From the NCBI GenBank assembly GCA_017453745.1, contig JAFTEH010000115.1:1-64000 (forward strand): 64,000 bases of DNA. Reading direction: 5' to 3'. Shown in pieces: positions 24,949 to 34,491 of this stretch (position 1 is its first letter; each line of letters opens with the position of its first letter). Under the pieces are notes generated by a model that was not told where the DNA came from, searched no databases, and saw only the letters and a program-made list of their open reading frames with translations. Both the position numbers and the translations under genes were made by a program. The DNA is from Spirochaetaceae bacterium (GTDB lineage Bacteria > Spirochaetota > Spirochaetia > Treponematales > Treponemataceae).

Positions 24949-25216
24949 GTTTTAAGACTATGGGTGCTACGGTAAAATAGAACTTGGCTATGCACATATA
25001 CTTTAGGTTTCAGTAGGATTTGACTTAGGTTTTAGTAATTAGGTGGGGCGTTTTAAGCGTTCCTACTTTGTTGGATTGTATAAAATGTATTTGCATAGGG
25101 TAAATATTTATGGAAAAAATTGAAGTACTTGACTAATGTATCAAAATAAATTACCACGTAGAACTTTTCTGCTCTGAACACAAGACAATTACATATAGTG
25201 CTTTAGCTTATTCATA

Positions 25217-25417
25217 AGTGATGTAGAAACTTCTCACCACTTATTCGAAGATGAGTTTTCTACATGAGAGTATTTTTATAGCAATCAAGATTTTTTGAAA
25301 AAGGCAAAACTTTACCAACGGCATTTTAATTTTGAGCACTTTAACAGTTATAGAAAAGACACACCAAAAGAAATACTAGAAAACTTTCACAAATCGATAA
25401 AACAGTTGACAAAATAA
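25217..25417 (+). pseudogene. C-terminal remnant of an IS481/IS3-type transposase
   Basis: A frame with one internal TGA reads SDVETSHHLFEDEF...EYFYSNQDFLKKAKLYQRHFNF..NSYRKDTPKEIL. This fits the C-terminal integrase-core pattern (VERSHR..EEFY...YN..RPH..TP.E.L) of IS481-like transposases. No start, DDE core or terminal repeats are left. The rest of 24949-25500 shows no gene. It is one of the few transposase traces in the window. Confidence 0.45.
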
Positions 25418-25501
25418 CTAAATTATGTATACTGGCGAAATGTTAAAAGCCTAAGGGAACCTCATAAATAGTCCTTACACCTATCATATCTTGGGGGGAT
25501 A

Positions 25502-26575
25502 ATGAAATATACAAAAAAACTCATTGAGTATTTAAAAACCGAAAACAAGTTCTATCTGCTCTTGCTTTGTGTTTCTATCGTTGGGGCGCTTGCATTGTCG
25601 ATCTATGTACCACAAGTGCAAGCAGCATTCATTGATATGGCAAATAATACTGACATGCAAACATTACCAATTTCTCATATAGCATACACTATTTTCATTT
25701 CAATAGTGAGTGTCGTGTGTATTAGTATTGCAAGCATTATACCCTCACTATTAATGCTAAAGTATGAAATAGGGGAAAAACTGAATCTTATGTCTATCGT
25801 TCAGTTTATTAAACCGACATTTTTACGCAATGTAGGTGCCGAAGGTTTATATTATGGTTTTGGAAATATTGCAAACGACTTATCGTTTATTGCGTATCCT
25901 GCAATTATCCATATTACATTGTCAATACTGCAAGCCATAGTTGTGGTGATATTGTTAGCAAATATTTCTCATCTTCTTATAATACCAGCTATTCTCATGT
26001 GGATAATATACATGTCCTTAATGTTAGTTTTTTCACATACACAAAAAAAATACATTGCAAAGTCGCGTAAGATTATTCCACAGATGTCAGATACATTACA
26101 TAGTGTAGTTGCCGAATCTGAAACACTGTCAAGATTTGGTAATATTTTGTCATATACTTCGCAATTTGAAACAATTCTTAACGATTACAACACCGTAAAT
26201 GAAAAAGCGCAACGACTTACGCAAATGCAATCTACATTACTCACATACATCAAAGGAATTTGTTTCGGTGTGTTTGTCCTTGTCGCAATGAACGAGTTAC
26301 AAACTGCTCACATGACAAAAGGTCATTTAATTATGGTACTCAGTTACATACCAATTTTAATGAGTCCACTTTCCAAAATACAATACTTTATAAAAATACG
26401 AGCATGGATGGAAGAAAGCGATAATAATAAAAAAGAACTTTTAGATGAATGTCATTTTCCTTTTAAGTTTTCATTACAAAAATTGCCAAGTTCAACAGAT
26501 ATTAACAACTTAGAAGTTGCAAATGTATCGTTTGCATATCAAGATGCTCAAAGTGAGGACGAATATGACAATTAA
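25502..26575 (+). CDS. ABC exporter membrane subunit lacking its ATPase domain
   Basis: A 357-residue protein with about six membrane segments arranged as an ABC exporter transmembrane domain (hydrophobic stretches about 17-37, 60-85, 130-152, 158-177, 245-265, 275-295). It ends after LEVANVSFAYQDAQSEDEYDN, exactly where a nucleotide-binding domain would begin, so the ATPase half is absent. The next gene overlaps it by 11 bases and encodes a full TMD-NBD partner. ATG 25502 follows a GGGGG sequence. If functional, the pair would have only one ATPase domain per heterodimer. Confidence 0.8.
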   Translation: MKYTKKLIEYLKTENKFYLLLLCVSIVGALALSIYVPQVQAAFIDMANNTDMQTLPISHIAYTIFISIVSVVCISIASIIPSLLMLKYEIGEKLNLMSIVQFIKPTFLRNVGAEGLYYGFGNIANDLSFIAYPAIIHITLSILQAIVVVILLANISHLLIIPAILMWIIYMSLMLVFSHTQKKYIAKSRKIIPQMSDTLHSVVAESETLSRFGNILSYTSQFETILNDYNTVNEKAQRLTQMQSTLLTYIKGICFGVFVLVAMNELQTAHMTKGHLIMVLSYIPILMSPLSKIQYFIKIRAWMEESDNNKKELLDECHFPFKFSLQKLPSSTDINNLEVANVSFAYQDAQSEDEYDN

Positions 26576-28529
26576 AACGACTAGTGCAATCAAACAATCT
26601 TTTAAGCATGCAAGTTCACACCTTATCGTTGTATATTTTTTTGTGGTATTATTTATTTCGGTATTGGAAATAGTATTACCTATTTTTGAAGGAAACCTCA
26701 TAGATGGTATTGTCGAAAATAACAATCAACATACACTAACTTTAGCACTTGTCATAGCAGGAATGTTTGTACAAGGGGCTCTGTATTTCTTACTTTATAA
26801 CATGTACACAAAGGTAAAAAATTCCATTATAAATACCGTTTCAAATAACACGCTAGAATCAATTGTAATGCTTAATCGAAAAAATATCCACAAAAAAGGT
26901 GCAGGATTTTATCATGAGTTTTTATCTCGTGAACCTGATTTAATTGCAGCCTGTGCAGACCCTTCGGTGTTTTTCTTTGTGTTTTCGATTATTATTGCAC
27001 TTGCTGCGACAGCCATAAGTCTTCAGTACACCTATGCCTTTGTCATCGTCATACCAGTTGCCATTATTATGTATCTTGCTTTGAATAAGCTATTTACAAA
27101 AAAGTTTGACAACTTGACAGATAAACTCGTTGATGTTATGTACAGTGCAGAACCAAAGTTTATTAGCTATATTGAAACAGCTAAAACGATTGCAAAGTTC
27201 GGTAACACAAAACAGTACATGCAGAACTTGACACAATGTGAAAAGGAGCGACAACAAGTGGCATCAAAATATATTCTTGTCAAGGAGCTACGGAACGGTT
27301 TATCAGAAATCATTTCAAGTGTTGCATTTGTCGCTCTCATCTGTGTGATATTTTTTGATATACAAAAAGGCAACATTACATACGGGCGTTTTGTCATATT
27401 GCTTTCCTACTTCCCACTCATGCTTATGCCGCTTTTGTATCACAGCAGTATGAAAATGGCAGTAACAGATGCTGCCGGCTCTTTTGATATGCTTAACTCA
27501 ATTCAAAATGAATGTAATGATTCCTTAAAGAAAATGACACAGTACACTGTTTCAAATAAAAACGAACTCGCTGTACATAATGTCTGCTTTACATACTCAC
27601 ATGATAAAATATCTGATGACAAAAATAATATGGAGGAAGAAATGGATTTTCAATACAACAATATAAGTTTTAGTATTAAAGACACAGATGGACTCAGTTT
27701 AATTGGTGCATCTGGTGAAGGCAAAAGCACTATTGTAAAATTATTGCTTGGGGAACTAATTCCACAAAGTGGAAGTATTACTATTAATGGCGCAAATGTT
27801 TCAGAGCTACCACAAGCAGTGTTGGATTATTTGATTTGTGTATACGAGCAAGAAAAAACAATTCTTCCTTGTAATCTGATGGAAAATATTTGCTTAGGGC
27901 GAAAACTGGTATCTGATGACAAATACAAATCGCTACTAGACAAATATACAAACGAATTTCGCACACAGTTTTCTCAAAAAAAACTACCGCTTGAATTAGC
28001 GAATCTTTTTGCAATAGATGTACATAGACAGACAAACCAAACAAAAACATTTATAGCAAATTTTTTAAATGCCAACCCTGATGCTCTCTTTTTTGCAAGT
28101 ATGTATCGCGATACACAGGTTGTAAGAAAGACACTCGTTGACGATTTAATTAACACACTTGGGATTGCTCATTTAGATGGGCGAGATTTTGGTGAGGATG
28201 GAGCGGAAGTTTCAGGTGGAGAGCGAGAACGAATTGCAATGGCTCGTTTTTTAAGCCGTGAAAATGCAAGCCTTTATATCATTGACGAACCTTTTACGGC
28301 ACTTGACAGCAAAACCGAAGATGAATGTTTAAAATTGTTAGTAAGCAAAATGCAAAATAAACGCCGCTTGATTGTTTCGCATAAGTTTAATGTACTGCGC
28401 TCTCTTTCAAAATCATGTATTGTCATAAAAGACGGTATAATCATCGAAAACGGCATGCATTCTGAATTAGAAAATGCGTCTGGCTTGTACGCAGAACTCC
28501 TCAAAAAGTTTAATGCCCAAAGAAGTTAG
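26565..28529 (+). CDS. ABC exporter, fused permease and ATPase
   Basis: About 654 residues: N-terminal six-helix transmembrane domain (to about 310) and a nucleotide-binding domain. ATPase motifs are intact: Walker A GASGEGKST, Q-loop VYEQEKT, signature VSGGERERIAMAR, Walker B LYIIDEPF and H-loop VSHK. The start is ATG 26565, with GAGG upstream, overlapping the stop of the previous gene; the frame is open to 26517 but that DNA codes for the neighbour. The substrate is unknown; no peptide precursor gene is obvious nearby. It works with the ATPase-less subunit as a heterodimer. Confidence 0.9.
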   Translation: MTIKTTSAIKQSFKHASSHLIVVYFFVVLFISVLEIVLPIFEGNLIDGIVENNNQHTLTLALVIAGMFVQGALYFLLYNMYTKVKNSIINTVSNNTLESIVMLNRKNIHKKGAGFYHEFLSREPDLIAACADPSVFFFVFSIIIALAATAISLQYTYAFVIVIPVAIIMYLALNKLFTKKFDNLTDKLVDVMYSAEPKFISYIETAKTIAKFGNTKQYMQNLTQCEKERQQVASKYILVKELRNGLSEIISSVAFVALICVIFFDIQKGNITYGRFVILLSYFPLMLMPLLYHSSMKMAVTDAAGSFDMLNSIQNECNDSLKKMTQYTVSNKNELAVHNVCFTYSHDKISDDKNNMEEEMDFQYNNISFSIKDTDGLSLIGASGEGKSTIVKLLLGELIPQSGSITINGANVSELPQAVLDYLICVYEQEKTILPCNLMENICLGRKLVSDDKYKSLLDKYTNEFRTQFSQKKLPLELANLFAIDVHRQTNQTKTFIANFLNANPDALFFASMYRDTQVVRKTLVDDLINTLGIAHLDGRDFGEDGAEVSGGERERIAMARFLSRENASLYIIDEPFTALDSKTEDECLKLLVSKMQNKRRLIVSHKFNVLRSLSKSCIVIKDGIIIENGMHSELENASGLYAELLKKFNAQRS

Positions 28530-28890
28530 GGTTTAGACATAAGGCAGTAGTCATGTTAGGTGACTACTGTCAAGTCGAGTGGGCTACCGTCATGATAAAC
28601 ACGCCCGTCGCATTGAGCAAAGCGAAATAACTCATACAGATTATCTTATGGGCCTAAGAGTGTGTCTACACTTAATAAGTCTCAAACAAGATGTACCCTG
28701 ACGGGAATGGGATACTCCAAACCTCTTTTTTAAAATGTATGCCTTTCTCAAGTCAGATATACCACTAAAACAAATAAAAATAATATCCCCCTTGCATAAA
28801 AATTTTTTTTCAGTATACTACACTCGTCTCTAGGTGAGACATTACTGGGCTTTTAGCCTATACATTTTACTATTTCTCTTGGAGGATAAT
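28530..28890. other. Intergenic region with hairpins
   Basis: No gene seen. A 9-bp-stem hairpin (28545-28553/28561-28569) just after the exporter stop may end its transcript. A partial AGTATACT palindrome lies at 28811-28823, and a 5-bp hairpin at 28826-28840 lies upstream of the next gene. Confidence 0.5.
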
Positions 28891-29160
28891 ATGTTTTTAT
28901 CTATGTCATTAGCTGATTTAATTATTACTATTGTAATAGGTGCTTTGATTGGTTTTCTTGCAAGCCTCATTATGAAATCAAGTCATGGTTTTTGGCTTAG
29001 TTGCTTGATTGGTATCATCGGCGGTGTTATCGGTTCTTGGCTTTTTGCTAAACTTGGTATCCGCATCGGAACAGGTCTTGTTAATCAGATCATCACCGGT
29101 GTAGCAGGCTCTTGTATTTTAATTGCTCTTCTACGACTCATCATGGGACGCAGATTCTAA
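28891..29160 (+). CDS. GlsB/YeaQ/YmgE-type small membrane protein
   Basis: An 89-residue protein of three membrane helices with the family pattern LIGFLASLIMKSSHGFWLSCLIGIIGGVIGSWLFAKLG, once labelled transglycosylase-associated. It is an inner-membrane protein often linked to stress; its precise role is unknown. Start set at ATG 28891, six bases after GGAGG; the frame is open to GTG 28834. It is a single gene facing the 7TM-HD gene, with a strong hairpin between them. Confidence 0.8.
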   Translation: MFLSMSLADLIITIVIGALIGFLASLIMKSSHGFWLSCLIGIIGGVIGSWLFAKLGIRIGTGLVNQIITGVAGSCILIALLRLIMGRRF

Positions 29161-29257
29161 CTTCAATAAATCTCTAAAAACATCCGGACTACCTTACTTG
29201 ACTCGCCATCGGGCAAGTGACAACAGGACCGGTTTTGGAGATAATTGTCAAAATATC

Positions 29258-29295
29258 TTTGTATTTAGCCTTGAAATTGCAAGGCTAAATACAAA
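29258..29295. terminator. Bidirectional terminator hairpin
   Basis: A 16-bp perfect stem (TTTGTATTTAGCCTTG with CAAGGCTAAATACAAA) and 6-base loop between convergent genes. T-rich ends on both sides suit termination of both transcripts. Confidence 0.7.
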
Positions 29296-29361
29296 TTCTT
29301 AGTATACCCTTATCTATATTGTATCTTATTTTCCCTACCTTGCGCCTTATTGTATCTTTGC

Positions 29362-31701
29362 TTATTGTTCTTCTTTGTTGTTTTTTTTCTTTGTAGTTGT
29401 TTTTGGAACTTTTTCTTCTATTTCTTTTTCTTTATCTTCTGTAGACTTAGTATCAACCTTGACAGCACCTTCTTTCTTTTCTACTGACTTGTTATTTGAG
29501 GGATATTCAATACGAGAATGATAATAACCAGCTAAAATTTCGACAAAGGCTTTTTTTACGATTGTAATTTCGCCTAAACTCAACAGCGAATCTGACAACT
29601 GATCTGCCTCAATTTTACTTTTAATAAGAGTATCTATTGTCTTTTCAAAAAAGCCTTCCAAATCGCTGACCTTTTCATTTGCAATTTTTGCTCGACAGGC
29701 CGCTTCTACTATATCAGCAAGCATCACCACACTTTCTTCCTTAGTTATTGGCTTTGGACCTGGATATGAAAAATCCACTTTATTTATTTCTGTGCCCTCA
29801 GTTTCTAAAGCCTTATGATAAAAATATGAAATCAAACCATTCCCATGATGACTCGCAATGATATTTATTACCTCTTCTGGAAGATGCAAATCTCTACCAT
29901 GTACAACTCCAAGTTTAGTATGACTTCGGATAACCGTTGCTGAAAGACGAGGGGTCAAATCCGTATGCTTATTATACTCGGTTTGATTTTCAACAAAGTA
30001 CTCTGGATTTTCCATTTTACCAATATCATGATAATAAGCCCCAACACGAGCTAAAAGCGGATTTGCTCCTATTTCACGGCAGGCTGTTTCGGCTAGACTT
30101 GCAACAAGAATTGAATGGTTATATGTACCAGGCACCGTTAAAAGCATCCTCTTTAGTACCGATGAATTCAAGTCCGAAAGTTCCATAAGCCGAAAATTAG
30201 TGGGAATATTCAAAACTGATTCCACAATAGGCAAAAATCCCAAAAGAAAAATTCCTGTCATAAAGCCATTTATAGCCGTACCAAGTAAAATCTGAAATAC
30301 GGGATAAGTCGTTCCAAATAACAATAAGATGCTAAAAGCTAAAATAGGATTTATAAATGTCAATTCAAGTGCCGTTTTGATTAAATCAATACGCTTATCG
30401 CTTATATGTATAAACGCAATTCCCGCAAAACTAGAAAATAAAATGTATAGTGAAATTTGAACATTGAAATTTAAAGGAACTAAAATCACCAATGACATAA
30501 TTATTGCTTGCAGAACTGCTACTTTTTTTGAAATGAGTATAGCAAGCAACATGACAAACATTGTAACTGGGATCAAATATATCAACTCAATTTCGGTTTT
30601 TACAAAATCAACTTGTGAAAGCCATAAACTAATAAGATAAACTAAATCGACACTACACAACAAAAGCAATTTATTTTTCAATGATAAGGATACTTCTATC
30701 ACCTTCTTTGAAAATAAAAATGCAGATAAACAAAAAATAATGAGCAAAAACAAAAAACAACCAAACATCAACTTTTGGTCAAAGTAAAAACTTTCTTCGG
30801 TAAGTCGTTTTAGTTTTGCATATTCCTCTTCTGAAACTATAAAACCTTGCCGAATGATAGTTTCTCCTTGAGAAATACCAACAGTCACGGGGACAATATC
30901 TTGCATCGCATTTTGTAGTTTTCGCTCGGTACTTGCTCTATCATAGATAATATTGGCTTGTAAAAATGGTTCTAATAATTTCAAAATTTCCTGACTTTGG
31001 TCTAGTCTATTTAGACCTGCAAGAATTTTTTCTATGTGTGGCAAAAGTTTTTCTACTGTTAGAAAATGCTCTAACTTGACAGTGCTAAACTGCTGTGTGT
31101 TTTCAATCTTTGTTACCAATTCAATCTCGTCTGTTTTATATTCAGCTAATTCTTTACTGTCGGGTAATTTTATAATGCCTAAATCCATAATTTGTTTTGC
31201 AAGACTTGACACAAGAGAAAGTTTTTCATCAAAGTTTTCAGAATACATACTTATCAAGTCAGTAGTCAAAAACTTATTCGGAAAATTTTCTTGTACAAAA
31301 ATTGCAAAATCATTAGCAGTTTCAAAATTGCTTATTCCTGAAAAACTCGTGATAAAATTATTTACTTCATTCAAAACCTTAGAAGTTATCTGTGTATCAC
31401 ACACAAAAACGGGTATTATAGTTCGTTTTTTTGCCAAGCGCAGTACATTTGTAGCATCTTCATCAACATACTTCAAATCACGGTTCGCTACTACATCATT
31501 CATTGCAACCTTTCCAACTGCAAAATCATAAATATTGACAGCTGAAAAATGCGCCCCACTCAAAAATGTAAAATATGTACACACTAAAATAAATATAAAA
31601 CTTACAAGCGATACTACATAGAAATTAGCATGTTCTTTTATGCTTTTAAGTATTTTTTCAAATAGTCCTGCAAAAAAAATTTTCTTTTTAGTTTTTGCCA
31701 T
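29362..31701 (-). CDS. pgpH: 7TM-HD protein, probable cyclic di-AMP phosphodiesterase
   Basis: A 779-residue membrane protein of the 7TMR-HD family (PgpH-like). After one N-terminal helix (about 28-50) comes an extracytoplasmic domain (about 55-300, with EGETIIRQGF-like ISQGETIIRQGFIVS). Seven membrane helices (about 305-500) and a cytoplasmic HD phosphohydrolase domain follow (HSILVASLAE, YYHDIGKMENPEYF, SHHGNG). Its C terminus is a long Lys/Glu tail. Known members hydrolyse the second messenger cyclic di-AMP. It starts 14 bases after the ABC exporter gene stop and is likely cotranscribed with it. Confidence 0.85.
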   Translation of the reverse strand: MAKTKKKIFFAGLFEKILKSIKEHANFYVVSLVSFIFILVCTYFTFLSGAHFSAVNIYDFAVGKVAMNDVVANRDLKYVDEDATNVLRLAKKRTIIPVFVCDTQITSKVLNEVNNFITSFSGISNFETANDFAIFVQENFPNKFLTTDLISMYSENFDEKLSLVSSLAKQIMDLGIIKLPDSKELAEYKTDEIELVTKIENTQQFSTVKLEHFLTVEKLLPHIEKILAGLNRLDQSQEILKLLEPFLQANIIYDRASTERKLQNAMQDIVPVTVGISQGETIIRQGFIVSEEEYAKLKRLTEESFYFDQKLMFGCFLFLLIIFCLSAFLFSKKVIEVSLSLKNKLLLLCSVDLVYLISLWLSQVDFVKTEIELIYLIPVTMFVMLLAILISKKVAVLQAIIMSLVILVPLNFNVQISLYILFSSFAGIAFIHISDKRIDLIKTALELTFINPILAFSILLLFGTTYPVFQILLGTAINGFMTGIFLLGFLPIVESVLNIPTNFRLMELSDLNSSVLKRMLLTVPGTYNHSILVASLAETACREIGANPLLARVGAYYHDIGKMENPEYFVENQTEYNKHTDLTPRLSATVIRSHTKLGVVHGRDLHLPEEVINIIASHHGNGLISYFYHKALETEGTEINKVDFSYPGPKPITKEESVVMLADIVEAACRAKIANEKVSDLEGFFEKTIDTLIKSKIEADQLSDSLLSLGEITIVKKAFVEILAGYYHSRIEYPSNNKSVEKKEGAVKVDTKSTEDKEKEIEEKVPKTTTKKKNNKEEQ

Positions 31702-31715
31702 ACTCGTTTCCGTTT

Positions 31716-33548
31716 TTATCCTGCACTTTCATTAATCAATTTATTGTATATAAAATCATCATTTTGTATTTCATAAATTCTTTTATATGGACCGTCTTGT
31801 CTTATTAAATCCTCGTGAATACCTTCCTGAACAATTTTTCCATCTGCTAAAAATATAATGTGGTCGGCATTTTTACAAGTCGAAATCCTATGCGATATAA
31901 TTATCCTCGTAGCCTTATCTTTTTTTTCTTCAAGTGCTTGACGGATTGACAAATCGGTTTCTGTATCAACAGCAGAAAGCGAATCATCAAATATCACAAT
32001 CGGATAATTGTTAATAAGTGTTCTCGCTATGGAAATACGCTGCCGTTGTCCACCAGAAAGTAAAACTCCTTTTTCTCCAACTATTGTATCAAAACCGTAT
32101 TCAAATTTCATAATATCATCATATATGCAGGCCGTTTTGCATGCAGCGTACATTTGCTCATCTGTAAATGAATCAGAAGCTAATTTTATGTTTTCTCGTA
32201 TGCTTTTTGAAAACAAAAATGTTTCTTGTAATATCAAACCAATATTTTTTCGTACAAAATTTTTGTCAAGTGCCTTTAATTCAACACCATCTATCTTTAT
32301 ACTTCCACTTGAGTACTCATATAAACGAGGTAATAACTGAACAAGCGAAGTTTTCCCTGACCCAGTAGCGCCCATAATGGCTAATGTCTTTCCGGCATCT
32401 ATTGTAAAAGAAATATTTTCAAATACATTCTTTTCGCTACCCTCATATTGCAATGACACATTTGAAAATTCAATTTTCCCATCAATTTTGTCAATTTTTG
32501 GAGCATGGTTTTCTAAACTTTTCGGTTCTTCCAATATTTCACTTTCAGTATCTAAAACCTCTTGCAAGCGTCTCTGCGAAACAACAATCTTACTCATACG
32601 AGAAATAATACGGGCAAAGCCACGAATTGGCCAGTTTATTTTATACAAATAACTGACAAACGCTATCAGAGTTCCTGCCGTTACGCTCCCCTGTATCAAC
32701 ATAAAAAAGCCAACAACAACAGTACACGCAAGATTGCTATACGATAAAATATCTCCTATTGTCCAAAAAACCCCAAACATCTTTGTTGTCTTATAATCAT
32801 TTTTCAAAAAATCTTTTTGGGTTTTATCAAACTTTTCAGCTTCAAGGTTTTGCATTCCAAAAGCCTTTACAACTCTAATCCCTGTTAAATATTCCTGTAT
32901 ATTTACAAAAAACCGAGACTCAGTTTTTTCAACTTCTGTATATGCTTTTTCAAATTTTTGATAAAAAATAAGACTATTTAATATAATAGCTACAAAAAAG
33001 CACATTGCAATTATGGCAAGCCATGCATTTAACAAAAAGAGTGAAACTAAAATAAATACTATCAATGTAGTCGTACATATTGTATCTATGAGTTGAGAGC
33101 CAAAAAAGTTAGAAATATCCTCAATATCAGAAGTACATCTCTGTATTAAATCGCCCGTTTGAAACTTTCCATGCACTAAAAATGGGATACGCTGCACTTT
33201 ATCATAAATACTTATGCGAATATTTTCTGCAATACCTTGTGCAATAACACTGGAAAAATACCTATACACAAACTGAAAAAAACTTTTTAATGCTACTACT
33301 GATAAATATACAAGCGAAATAATCCACAGATGCTCTTTCAAAAACGAAATTCCACCAAGCACTACTACAAAATACTCCATCACTGTTGAGTCAATCGGTT
33401 CTCCCATAAAAAGAGTATCAATAGCAACTTTTATAATAAGAGGCTCAAAAACTGCAAAAATCTGTACTAATACGGCAGCAAACAAGGATATAAAAAAAAC
33501 AAATCTAAAACCTTTTAGGTACCTTGTTAATATTTTTACTATTTTCAT
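31716..33548 (-). CDS. MsbA-like ABC exporter (permease-ATPase)
   Basis: A 610-residue half-transporter: six membrane helices (to about 310), then an ATPase domain with Walker A GATGSGKTS, Q-loop LILQETFLF, signature LLSGGQRQRISIARTL, Walker B PIVIFDDSLSAVD and H-loop ISHR. It probably works as a homodimer on a lipid or drug-like substrate; sequence does not decide. No ribosome site precedes ATG 33548; a TATATT box ends 7 bases before it, predicting a leaderless mRNA. It heads a two-gene operon with the 7TM-HD gene. Confidence 0.9.
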   Translation of the reverse strand: MKIVKILTRYLKGFRFVFFISLFAAVLVQIFAVFEPLIIKVAIDTLFMGEPIDSTVMEYFVVVLGGISFLKEHLWIISLVYLSVVALKSFFQFVYRYFSSVIAQGIAENIRISIYDKVQRIPFLVHGKFQTGDLIQRCTSDIEDISNFFGSQLIDTICTTTLIVFILVSLFLLNAWLAIIAMCFFVAIILNSLIFYQKFEKAYTEVEKTESRFFVNIQEYLTGIRVVKAFGMQNLEAEKFDKTQKDFLKNDYKTTKMFGVFWTIGDILSYSNLACTVVVGFFMLIQGSVTAGTLIAFVSYLYKINWPIRGFARIISRMSKIVVSQRRLQEVLDTESEILEEPKSLENHAPKIDKIDGKIEFSNVSLQYEGSEKNVFENISFTIDAGKTLAIMGATGSGKTSLVQLLPRLYEYSSGSIKIDGVELKALDKNFVRKNIGLILQETFLFSKSIRENIKLASDSFTDEQMYAACKTACIYDDIMKFEYGFDTIVGEKGVLLSGGQRQRISIARTLINNYPIVIFDDSLSAVDTETDLSIRQALEEKKDKATRIIISHRISTCKNADHIIFLADGKIVQEGIHEDLIRQDGPYKRIYEIQNDDFIYNKLINESAG

Positions 33549-33555
33549 CTCTATG

Positions 33556-33561
33556 AATATA
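33556..33561 (-). promoter_or_regulatory. -10 box for a leaderless ABC exporter mRNA
   Basis: On the minus strand TATATT lies with 7 bases between it and the ATG at 33548, placing the expected transcript start at the start codon. The -35 region is weak. Confidence 0.45.
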
Positions 33562-33694
33562 TATTTAAACTTAAAAATTACTAGATATGTAATTGTATGA
33601 TTTTTAAAATATTTTTATGATTTTTAAAAGGTATTTGTGATATTTTTTATAATATATGTAATATATATGGACACTATTTGTTAATACAGTAGCT

Positions 33695-34351
33695 ATGGTT
33701 AGGAAAAAATTTTCTCTATTATTTGTGTTTGCACTATTTTCTTCAATGCTTGCTTTTGCAACTCCAAGTGGTTTAGGGGCAGATGAGGCATACCCTATAC
33801 TCGAAGATATATTCAAAACATTTACCCTAGAAAAAAATACCCTTTATACGGCAACTGATCAAGATGTCGAAATGCTAATCCAAAAAGCAAGTGAAATTCA
33901 GATAAACATAATGGAAATTTTGGACTGTGCGTACAGGTATCTCAGCAAAAATTCTTTTAGAATCAAAATAGTGTCTTCTTCCATTGTCAGACTTACACAA
34001 ACATATCGGATAACGCACGATGTACTTGCAAAAATACTACCACTAGACAAAATTGAATACATTGAATTAGGGACATGTTTTTCAGCAAATCAAAATCCAC
34101 TTGACATTTATCTATTCGAAAGTTTTAGTTCCGAACTTGATTTAGGAACGGCTTACATCGAAAAGCACTTTGGCTTTAAAAAAATAAAGCCCTTACTTTT
34201 TTCTGAAGCATTCGGCTTATCAGTAAAGGTATGGGGAATAAAAAAAGAACTCACAAGGCTAGAACTTTACGAGCCGGGAAATGGGGCTTTTTATGTAAAA
34301 CGCTTTTTTATACCGAAACGCTACCATTTACACCTTATAATAAAATATTAA
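33695..34351 (+). CDS. Secreted protein of unknown function
   Basis: A 218-residue protein with a signal peptide (KKFSLLFVFALFSSMLAFA, cleavage after about 23) and no lipobox Cys. The mature part (LEKNTLYTATDQDVEMLIQK...LTQTYRITHDVLAKILPLDKIEY...LYEPGNGAFYVKRFFIPKRYH) looks like a conserved treponemal periplasmic protein, but I cannot name its family. ATG 33695 has no clear ribosome site; TAATAC ends 7 bases upstream, so it may be leaderless. It is divergent from the ABC exporter gene. Confidence 0.7.
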   Translation: MVRKKFSLLFVFALFSSMLAFATPSGLGADEAYPILEDIFKTFTLEKNTLYTATDQDVEMLIQKASEIQINIMEILDCAYRYLSKNSFRIKIVSSSIVRLTQTYRITHDVLAKILPLDKIEYIELGTCFSANQNPLDIYLFESFSSELDLGTAYIEKHFGFKKIKPLLFSEAFGLSVKVWGIKKELTRLELYEPGNGAFYVKRFFIPKRYHLHLIIKY

Positions 34352-34355
34352 AGAT

Positions 34356-34393
34356 ACTTCTAAAAACTTTTTAAATTTTGAGTTTTTAGAGGT
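34356..34393. repeat. CTTCTAAAAA hairpin repeat, copy 2
   Basis: ACTTCTAAAAAC and GTTTTTAGAGGT flank the loop TTTTTAAATTTTGA. Compared with 12866 the loop is the same and the loop-closing pair changes from T-A to C-G. Confidence 0.65.
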
Positions 34394-34418
34394 TCCCTTA
34401 AGTTTTTATTCCCTATAA

Positions 34419-34468
34419 AAAAGGCAATTTCCAAAAGCCACTTTTACAGTTTTTAGAAATTGCCTTTT
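34419..34468. terminator. Terminator between convergent genes
   Basis: AAAAGGCAATTTC (34419-34431) pairs with GAAATTGCCTTTT (34456-34468), followed by a T-rich run. It is placed to end the secreted-protein gene and, read the other way, the permease operon. Confidence 0.75.
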
Positions 34469-34491
34469 CTTTTTTGACTTTAATATAAACT

